Shown: positions 58,709-64,000 of the stretch, piece after piece
Layout: every line of letters begins with the position of its first letter
How positions within the stretch are numbered: the first letter of the stretch is position 1
NCBI GenBank assembly: GCA_965208945.1
Contig: OZ242366.1
Span: 62,001-126,000, forward strand
Direction: 5' to 3'
DNA length: 64,000 nt
Source: JAPPLB01 sp965208945
GTDB taxonomy: Bacteria; Acidobacteriota; Terriglobia; Bryobacterales; UBA6623
The notes under the pieces: model-generated
The model's database searches: none
The model's input: only the letters and a program-made list of their open reading frames with translations
What the model was told of the DNA's origin: nothing
Made by a program: the position numbers and the translations under genes

Positions 58709-58824
58709 CGCCAATATATCCGACCTCTAGGTGGAACCGCGCTGGTTCCGGGCCATGATGGGGTCCGCACGTCCCGCTCCTCATAAGTACGCCGACCTGT
58801 GAGGGCCATGAACAGTAACAGGAT
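58709..58824 (-). ncRNA. Putative bridge RNA (seekRNA) of IS copy B; limits approximate
   Basis: The same guide blocks as in copy A are present: TACTGTTCA (minus strand of 58817-58809), GGCGTACTT (58793-58785), CCCAT (58762-58758) and ATATATT (58719-58713). Confidence 0.65.
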
Positions 58825-58917
58825 TCGGTGACGCCGGTACGACCGTTTTGTCCATCAATCGGGAGTAAGCAGACAAACTGTGAGCTCCTGGTAGTGCTAC
58901 GGCGGACCGCAGGGCGG

Positions 58918-59991
58918 TTAACCCGCCGGGGCTGGTTGCCGCTGTTGAGAGAAGCGCTGGCCGCTGCTCAGCAAGGCCCATGCGATGCGCGCCAGCCGTG
59001 CCGCCAGCGCCACGATCACGACCCGCCGATCTTTGTTCAGGAGCATCCGCCGCAGCCACTGGCCGAGTTGGTCGCTGCGCTTCGCGAGCACGTCGAGGCT
59101 CGAGCGGGCACAGTGCACCAGCAGCGTCCGGACGTAGCGGTTGCCGCGCTTGCTGATGCCTCCCAAGCGCTGCTTGCCTCCGCTGGAGTACTCTCTCGGC
59201 ACCAGACCCAACCAAGCAGCGACGTCGCGCCCCTTCTCGAAGGCCTCGGCGTTGCCGATCGTCGCCACCAAGGCCGTCGCTGTCTGCACGCCGATGCCGG
59301 GGATCTCTCTGAGCCGCCGGCAGGCCTCGCTCGCCTGCGCTTTCCTCAGCAGATAGGTGTTGACTTGCTGAATCTTCTCTGCCAGCACTTGCCATTCGGC
59401 AAACATGCCCGCCAGCAGCGCCCGCATTTCGTCGGACAGGCCGTTATCGGCGTCCTCGAGGATCTCCGGCAGACGGACCACAAACCAACGCTTGCCCTGT
59501 GGAAGGGTGATGCCGCGTTCCAGCAGAAAGGCGCGCGCCTGGTTGATCAACTGCGTCGAGTTGCCCACCAGCCGCGAGCGATAGCGGTGCAGCGACTGCA
59601 TCGACAGTTGTTGCTCGCTCTTGACCGCCACGAAGCGCATGCTCGGCCGCAGACAGGCTTCCGCGCAGGCCTCGGCGTCCGTCGAGTCGTTCTTGTCGCG
59701 CTTCACAAAGGGCTTCACATATTTGGGCGGCATCAGCTTCACGTCGTGCCCCTGGGCCAGCAGTTGGCGGCCCAGGTGATGGGCGCCGCAGCAGGCTTCC
59801 ATGCCGATACGGCAGGGCTGCATCTGGGCGGTCACCTCCAGCAGCTTGCCCTTCGAGTAGCGGCGACGGGTGAGCACCCGGCCGGTTGCGTCCAAGCCGA
59901 CCAAGTCGACGTTGTGTTTTGCTAGATCGAGGCCGATCGTGACGACCTCCTTCCATACGCTCTTGCGGGATGATCGCTGGGTCGTTGCCAT
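58918..59991 (-). CDS. IS110-family transposase (DEDD, IS1111 type)
   Basis: The 357-residue protein appears identical to the transposase of copy A, with the same RuvC-like DEDD blocks and C-terminal transposase_20 domain. The ATG at 59991 follows GAGGAAACC. The open frame upstream of it reads into a different flank from that of copy A, which confirms that the longer starts are not real. Confidence 0.95.
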   Translation of the reverse strand: MATTQRSSRKSVWKEVVTIGLDLAKHNVDLVGLDATGRVLTRRRYSKGKLLEVTAQMQPCRIGMEACCGAHHLGRQLLAQGHDVKLMPPKYVKPFVKRDKNDSTDAEACAEACLRPSMRFVAVKSEQQLSMQSLHRYRSRLVGNSTQLINQARAFLLERGITLPQGKRWFVVRLPEILEDADNGLSDEMRALLAGMFAEWQVLAEKIQQVNTYLLRKAQASEACRRLREIPGIGVQTATALVATIGNAEAFEKGRDVAAWLGLVPREYSSGGKQRLGGISKRGNRYVRTLLVHCARSSLDVLAKRSDQLGQWLRRMLLNKDRRVVIVALAARLARIAWALLSSGQRFSQQRQPAPAG

Positions 59992-60260
59992 GATGGTTTC
60001 CTCTCGGTTCGTGAACTGCGGCCGGGGACGGCCGTTGCTACCAGCATGGCCGAACTCGACGACGCAGCGGAAGTGGGAGCGAACCATCCCATAAGTACGC
60101 CTGCGCGCGCCTTTTTCCTCCGCCCGGCTTGCGCCTTTTCCTGACGGTCCTTTCACGTGGTTCGCCTCGCCACGTGGTGAGACATGCAGGCTACCGGTAC
60201 ATGGGCCAGACGAAAATGATTCGGTGGTCGTCGTTCCGGCGGCAGGCTGAACGGCGGGTG

Positions 60261-61265
60261 TTACTGCGCTGCCGCTTTGGGGGGAAGAATCCGCAAGCCC
60301 TCGACTCCCGGGAGTTCCAGCCGGAAAAGCGCACCCGGGGTGCCCGACGACGCGCCCAAGGCGCCCGTAATGAAGAGCTGGTCCATGCGCGGACCCGCGA
60401 AGGCGACGTTGCTGGTCGTCAGGTTTCCTCCCGGCAGACGGCGGATGAGCTTGCCGTCGACATCAAGCACCTGGACTTGCCGCATTCCGAAATGGGCCAC
60501 GTAGAGATTGCCCTCCGTGTCGAGCGCCATGCCGTCGGGTTGATTGTCGATCTGGTCACCGCTCTTAGCGGGCAAGTTCGCAAAAACCTTCATCGGACCG
60601 ACCTTCCCCGGCGCCGTGACGGGAAACTCGAGGACGCGATTGCGCACGCTCTCAGCGACGAGCAACGTCTTGCCGTCCGGCCGCAAGACAATGCCGTTCG
60701 GATACAGGAAGCCCTCTGCGACCAAGTGCGTGACCCCGCCGGGGTCAACGTAGTGAACGGTCCCGATGGGCTCTTTTTCCGAGCCGCCCGGGTCCGTAAA
60801 GTAGAAACCGCCTTGGGGATCGAGCGTCAGGTCATTCGGCCCGCGCAGGGGTTTTCCGTCGCATTGATTCGACGCTTCGCCGATCACCTTGCCATTCCTG
60901 TCGAGATGAAGCACCGCGTGCCGGCCGGCGTCGCAGACCAGGTGCGTGCCGTCCGCGAGCACCTTGTGGCCGTTGGGCGCCCCCGTCTCGGCCCAAATCG
61001 ACGTCAAGACACTCGAACCGCCTTGCAGCGAGACCTGCGTGATATAGCGGCCGTGAGAGATGTAGGCATTCCCTTCGTGGTCGAAGACGATGCCTTCACT
61101 GTAGGAAGGCACCCGCGCAATCTCGACCGGTTGCGGGTCGGCGGCCGGGAGCAGGAAATAGCCCGGAGCACAAACCAGCAGGAAAATCAGCGCAAACCAT
61201 AACGTTCCGCCGCCGAGGCCGGCTTTTTCATCGCGCAACACTGGGGAAATTATAGCGGAGGACAT
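60261..61265 (-). CDS. SMP-30/gluconolactonase-like beta-propeller protein, membrane-anchored or exported
   Basis: About 334 residues. A hydrophobic segment near the N-terminus (LWFALIFLLVCAPGYFLL) is followed by SMP-30/LRE-type blades: EGIVFDHEGNAYISHG, GHKVLADGTHLVCDAG, GPNDLTLDPQGGFYFTDPGG (metal-binding Asn/Asp), YPNGIVLRPDGKTLLVAES and QPDGMALDTEGNLYVAH. This fits calcium-dependent lactonases or related hydrolases. The start is unclear: ATG at 61265 lies beside a repeat end, and a GTG at 61241 lies 6 nt after a perfect TATAAT (61253-61248 on the minus strand). Confidence 0.85.
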   Translation of the reverse strand: MSSAIISPVLRDEKAGLGGGTLWFALIFLLVCAPGYFLLPAADPQPVEIARVPSYSEGIVFDHEGNAYISHGRYITQVSLQGGSSVLTSIWAETGAPNGHKVLADGTHLVCDAGRHAVLHLDRNGKVIGEASNQCDGKPLRGPNDLTLDPQGGFYFTDPGGSEKEPIGTVHYVDPGGVTHLVAEGFLYPNGIVLRPDGKTLLVAESVRNRVLEFPVTAPGKVGPMKVFANLPAKSGDQIDNQPDGMALDTEGNLYVAHFGMRQVQVLDVDGKLIRRLPGGNLTTSNVAFAGPRMDQLFITGALGASSGTPGALFRLELPGVEGLRILPPKAAAQ

Positions 61266-61266
61266 G

Positions 61267-61449
61267 AACCTGCATGTCTCACCACCCGACGGCCGAAGCA
61301 CGCGATATGACCGCCAGGACTTCGTTGCGCTTGCTTGCCGTGCTCAACGTACTGTTCAAGTACGCCTGCGCGCGCCAAGCGGCTCGCGCCTCTTCCTGCC
61401 GGCCCTCTCACGCACTTCGCCTCGCCACGTGGTGAGACATGCAGGTTAG
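61267..61449. repeat. MITE-like element, copy 10 (intact)
   Basis: The ends are AACCTGCATGTCTCACCAC and GTGGTGAGACATGCAGGTTA, still mutually complementary because both changed in parallel. The core is the complete, unoccupied target GTACTGTTCAAGTACGCC. Confidence 0.9.
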
Positions 61450-61678
61450 AAGGCCGTGATTCGTGTCTCGTGTCTCGTGATTCGTGACCCAATACCCAAG
61501 CAGGCGGTACGACCGTTGCTCCAAGGCAGCTTGGGTTAAGGCCGTGATTCGTGTTTCTTGTCTCGTGACGAATGGCCGTGTGGATAGTGGTTAGTGAAAA
61601 ACCTTTGGTTCGTGTTTCTCGAGCGGAACGGACTTCGCCTGGCCAGGCGCCGCGGCTTTCAGGGCAACGGTGTCGGCT
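61450..61678. repeat. Heptamer repeat region
   Basis: Two blocks of GATTCGT/GTCTCGT-type heptamers (61455-61485 and 61543-61569) lie between MITE-like copies 10 and 11. No gene is seen. Confidence 0.6.
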
Positions 61679-61863
61679 CTAGCCTGCATTTCTCACCACT
61701 CGACGGTCGAAGCACACGATACGACCGCCAGGACTTCGTTGCGCTTGCTTGCCGTGCTCAACGTACTGTTCAAGTACGCCTGCGCGCGCCAAGCGGCTCG
61801 CGCCTCGTCCTGACGGCCCTCTCACGCACTTCGCCTCGCCGCGTGGTGAGACATGCAGGCTAG
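61679..61863. repeat. MITE-like element, copy 11 (intact)
   Basis: A 185-bp copy with ends TAGCCTGCATTTCTCACCAC and GTGGTGAGACATGCAGGCTA and a complete, unoccupied target core GTACTGTTCAAGTACGCC. Confidence 0.92.
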
Positions 61864-61917
61864 CACTCCTGGCGGTTTTCGATACGCTCATCTGCTACTC
61901 TGAGACCTCGTTTGGTC

Positions 61918-62751
61918 ATGCAACACCTGCTTGTTCTGCTGCTCCTCGCAGCGCCGTTAGCCGCCCAGAACCCCGCTTTGAGGGAGGTGGCGCGCGACCC
62001 GAACGAAGACATCTACATCGGGAAGAAAGAGCACATCGCTGCAGGAGAGCAGCTTTACAGCATCGCCTGCAGCGGCTGCCACGGACCCGGCGGAGAGGGG
62101 GGCCGCGGTCCCAACCTCGTCATCGGACCGGCCGCGCAGAACAAGAAACCGACTCAGATCTACAGCGCGATCAAGATCGGCGTGCCGGGCGGAGACATGC
62201 CGCCTTTCGGAAGCATGTCGGAAGAGCAGCTCTGGCAGATGACGGCCTACGTCAGCAGCCTCAGCCGGCCGGCGTACGAGGTCGACGTACCCGGCGACCC
62301 GGAAGCCGGCAAGGCCCTCTATCACGGCAAGGCGGGTTGCTCGAACTGCCACATGATTCGCGGCGAAGGGGGATCGCTTGGACCCGACCTCAGCAACGCG
62401 GGGCTGCAAAACTACGTTCTGCAATTGCGTGAGGGCGTGCTCGAACCGAACAAACGCATCACTCCCGGTTTCGACCCCGTTCGTGTCGTCACCGATTCCG
62501 GTGAAACGATCGAGGGCGTCGCGAAGAACTACACGAATTACAGCATTCAGCTCCTGGACCGATCCGGCACGCTGCACCTGCTCGACACAGGGGGCCTTAA
62601 GGAGATCGTGTTCCTCAAAGACACCTGGATGCCCGCCAACATAACCGACCGCTTCTCCGATGATGAGATTCAGAATATCCTCGCTTTTGTCAGCCGCCAA
62701 GCGGCGCGCATTCCTACAGCCGACGCAGATACGGAAACAGCGGACAACTGA
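61918..62751 (+). CDS. Exported di-haem cytochrome c
   Basis: About 277 residues with a signal peptide (HLLVLLLLAAPLAAQ) and two cytochrome c domains. The haem sites are CSGCH and CSNCH, with likely distal methionines in DMPPFGSM and the segment near MPANITD. It also has EGVAKNYTNYSIQLLDRSGTLHLL, a region often seen between haem domains and C-terminal tails in this group. It lies 25 bp upstream of the PQQ dehydrogenase and is probably its electron acceptor. Confidence 0.93.
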   Translation: MQHLLVLLLLAAPLAAQNPALREVARDPNEDIYIGKKEHIAAGEQLYSIACSGCHGPGGEGGRGPNLVIGPAAQNKKPTQIYSAIKIGVPGGDMPPFGSMSEEQLWQMTAYVSSLSRPAYEVDVPGDPEAGKALYHGKAGCSNCHMIRGEGGSLGPDLSNAGLQNYVLQLREGVLEPNKRITPGFDPVRVVTDSGETIEGVAKNYTNYSIQLLDRSGTLHLLDTGGLKEIVFLKDTWMPANITDRFSDDEIQNILAFVSRQAARIPTADADTETADN

Positions 62752-62776
62752 CCGGAGACCGCAAGAGCGGCCCGCA

Positions 62777-64000
62777 GTGTCCTGCTCCGCCGCTCGACAG
62801 CGTCTCGCCGTTCCGACCGTGCTCATCGCGTCCGTGCTTGCGGCGCTCCCCGCAGCGTCCCAGGTCAAGTACGAGGACATCCTCCGGGGACCCGGCAAGG
62901 ACTGGTTGACGTACGCCGGCGACTACTCCGCTCAGCGGCACAGCGCCCTGACCCAGATCAACACCGGAAATGTTTCGTCGCTGGTGCCGAAGTGGGTGTA
63001 CCACATCGAAGTGGGCCGCCGGCTCAGCTCGATCCCGCTCGTCCATGACGGAATCATGTATGTCGGGAACAGCAACGAGGTGCACGCTCTCGACGCCGTC
63101 AGCGGGCGCAAGATCTGGCACTATCGTCAAGAGGACGTCGAAGGCGGCTCACGCGCCAACCGCGGCGTCGGATTACTGGGCGACAGCGTCTTTTTCGTCA
63201 CCGGCGACTGCTACCTGGTCGCCCTGCATCGCAAGACGGGAGCGCTGATCTGGAACCACCAATACGCCGATCCGGCCCGGGGCTATCATTGCACCGTCGC
63301 TCCGTTCGCCTTCAAGGACCGCGTGGTTGTCGGAGTGAGCGGCGGAGACTCCGGGGCACGCGGGTTCCTGACCGCTCATTCCGCGGAAACCGGCGAGGAA
63401 CTCTGGCGCCTCTGGACGGTGCCGGCCAAGGGAGAGTTCGGGGCCGACACCTGGGGGCCGAAAACGCTCGACTGGGGCGGCGCGGCAACCTGGATGTCCG
63501 GAAGCTATGATCCGGATCTCAACACCCTTTATTGGGGAACCGGCAATCCCTGGCCCGATTTCTACGGCGGCGACCGGCCTGGAGACAACCTCTATTCCGA
63601 CTCTCTCATCGCCGTCGACGGCGACAGCGGTGAAATGAAGTGGTACTTCCAATTCACTCCGCACGACGTCTGGGACTGGGATGCGCAGGAGTTTCCGGTC
63701 TTGCTCGATCTCCCCTACCAAGGCGAGGACCGCAAATTGGTCGTCCAGGCCAACCGCAATGGTTTCTACTACGTTCTCGACCGGGTCAGCGGCGAGTTTC
63801 TCCACGCCAATCCCTTCATCGATCAACTCACGTGGGCAAGCGGCGTCGACAAGAACGGCCGGCCGATCCTCGTCGAGGGACAAGCTCCACAGCCGGGCGG
63901 GGTCGAGGTTTGCCCGACGGTCCGCGGCGCCTCGAACTACATGTCACCATCGTTCAACCCGAACACGGGCCTGCTCTACATCATCGCCCTGGAAGGCTGC
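62777..64000 (+). CDS. PQQ-dependent alcohol dehydrogenase (quinoprotein), N-terminal part; runs off the window
   Basis: Translating from a GTG at 62777 gives an uninterrupted 408-codon frame to the window edge. A signal peptide (VPTVLIASVLAALPAAS) precedes the mature start VKYEDILRGPGKDWLTYAGDYSAQRHSAL. Propeller blades include PKWVYHIEVGRRLSSIPLVHDGIMYVG, HALDAVSGRKIWHYR, YWGTGNPWPDFYGGDRPGDNLYSDSLIAVDGDSGEMKWYFQ and the active-site segment TPHDVWDWDAQEFP. The vicinal cysteine pair of methanol dehydrogenase is absent. About two thirds of the gene is present. It is coupled to the cytochrome c gene upstream. Confidence 0.9.
   Translation, partial: MSCSAARQRLAVPTVLIASVLAALPAASQVKYEDILRGPGKDWLTYAGDYSAQRHSALTQINTGNVSSLVPKWVYHIEVGRRLSSIPLVHDGIMYVGNSNEVHALDAVSGRKIWHYRQEDVEGGSRANRGVGLLGDSVFFVTGDCYLVALHRKTGALIWNHQYADPARGYHCTVAPFAFKDRVVVGVSGGDSGARGFLTAHSAETGEELWRLWTVPAKGEFGADTWGPKTLDWGGAATWMSGSYDPDLNTLYWGTGNPWPDFYGGDRPGDNLYSDSLIAVDGDSGEMKWYFQFTPHDVWDWDAQEFPVLLDLPYQGEDRKLVVQANRNGFYYVLDRVSGEFLHANPFIDQLTWASGVDKNGRPILVEGQAPQPGGVEVCPTVRGASNYMSPSFNPNTGLLYIIALEGC

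Larger units (their letters stand above)
58654..60094 (-). mobile_element. IS110-family, IS1111-type insertion sequence, copy B
   Basis: 1,441 bp, the same length, ends and 13-bp subterminal inverted repeats as copy A, at a constant offset of 50,254 bp. I saw no base difference by eye. It is inserted at the same dinucleotide position and orientation relative to its host repeat. Confidence 0.92.
58559..60194. repeat. MITE-like element, copy 9, split by the IS1111-type element
   Basis: The left part (58559-58653) ends GTACTGTTCAA and the right part (60095-60194) resumes at GTACGCC. The right half carries the TTTTTCCTCCGCCCGGCTTG variant and ends GTGGTGAGACATGCAGGCTAC. It is a different sub-variant from the copy split at 8.3 kb, so the two insertions are independent. 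Confidence 0.9.

Noticed and set aside
61450..61600. CRISPR array suggested by short repeats
   Set aside because: The heptamers are contiguous and without unique spacers, and no cas genes are in the window.
61749..62432. Recurring frames starting MPCSTYCSSTPARAKR at repeat copies (14341, 55826, 61749)
   Set aside because: They translate the MITE-like element itself. The frame and continuation differ between copies, so no conserved protein is encoded.

Overview
The window (about 60% GC) reads as a bacterial chromosome, most likely Acidobacteriota near Bryobacterales/Solibacteres. This is inferred from the 16S 5' region, a large Oar-type TonB-dependent receptor, many exported PQQ-like propeller, sulfatase, Gfo/Idh/MocA and cytochrome c proteins, and split PntAA/PntAB/PntB genes. 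The assignment is by eye; no database was searched.

Layout. 0-7.3 kb: murJ (cut by the window edge), a LOR/SDH-domain enzyme, a beta-propeller lipoprotein, a DUF1330 protein and a giant FG-GAP protein, all on the minus strand. 7.3-10.2 kb: a non-coding, repeat-rich stretch followed by the first IS110-family (IS1111-type) element. 10.2-16.4 kb: two Tat-exported oxidoreductases, an EVE-domain protein, a higBA toxin-antitoxin pair and a PQQ-propeller lipoprotein. 16.4-23.6 kb: metH and the pnt transhydrogenase operon. 23.6-36 kb: TonB receptor, MBL hydrolase, CopD-like membrane protein, ygfZ, a PP2C phosphatase, glnE, serS, a nucleoside hydrolase and a DUF1648 protein. 36-49.4 kb: sulfatase, lipA, an orphan ABC ATPase, an aldo/keto reductase with a FadB-like enzyme, and several exported enzymes. 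49.6-55.2 kb: a complete rRNA operon on the minus strand (16S, tRNA-Ala, tRNA-Ile, 23S, 5S) with a recognisable promoter and terminator. 55.2-64 kb: repeats, a FAD oxidoreductase, an ABC ATPase gene broken by one stop codon, the second IS copy, an SMP-30-like protein, and a cytochrome c / PQQ-dehydrogenase pair that runs off the end.

The most interesting layer is between the genes. A roughly 185-bp element with about 20-bp inverted ends (TAGCCTGCATTTCTCACCAC / its complement) occurs a dozen or more times, whole or broken. Two apparently identical 1,441-bp IS1111-type elements sit at the same base inside two of these copies, with no target duplication. The non-coding tail of the IS holds two 9-nt blocks that match the two sides of the target in the order and polarity of a bridge RNA (seekRNA) target loop. 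Two weaker blocks match the IS ends. The window therefore appears to contain an RNA-programmed transposon aimed at the host's own dispersed repeat, with its guide readable directly from the sequence.

Other layers are a heptameric GWYTCGT tandem repeat scattered near these elements, a second dispersed repeat family, and repeat ends that supply stop codons of neighbouring genes.
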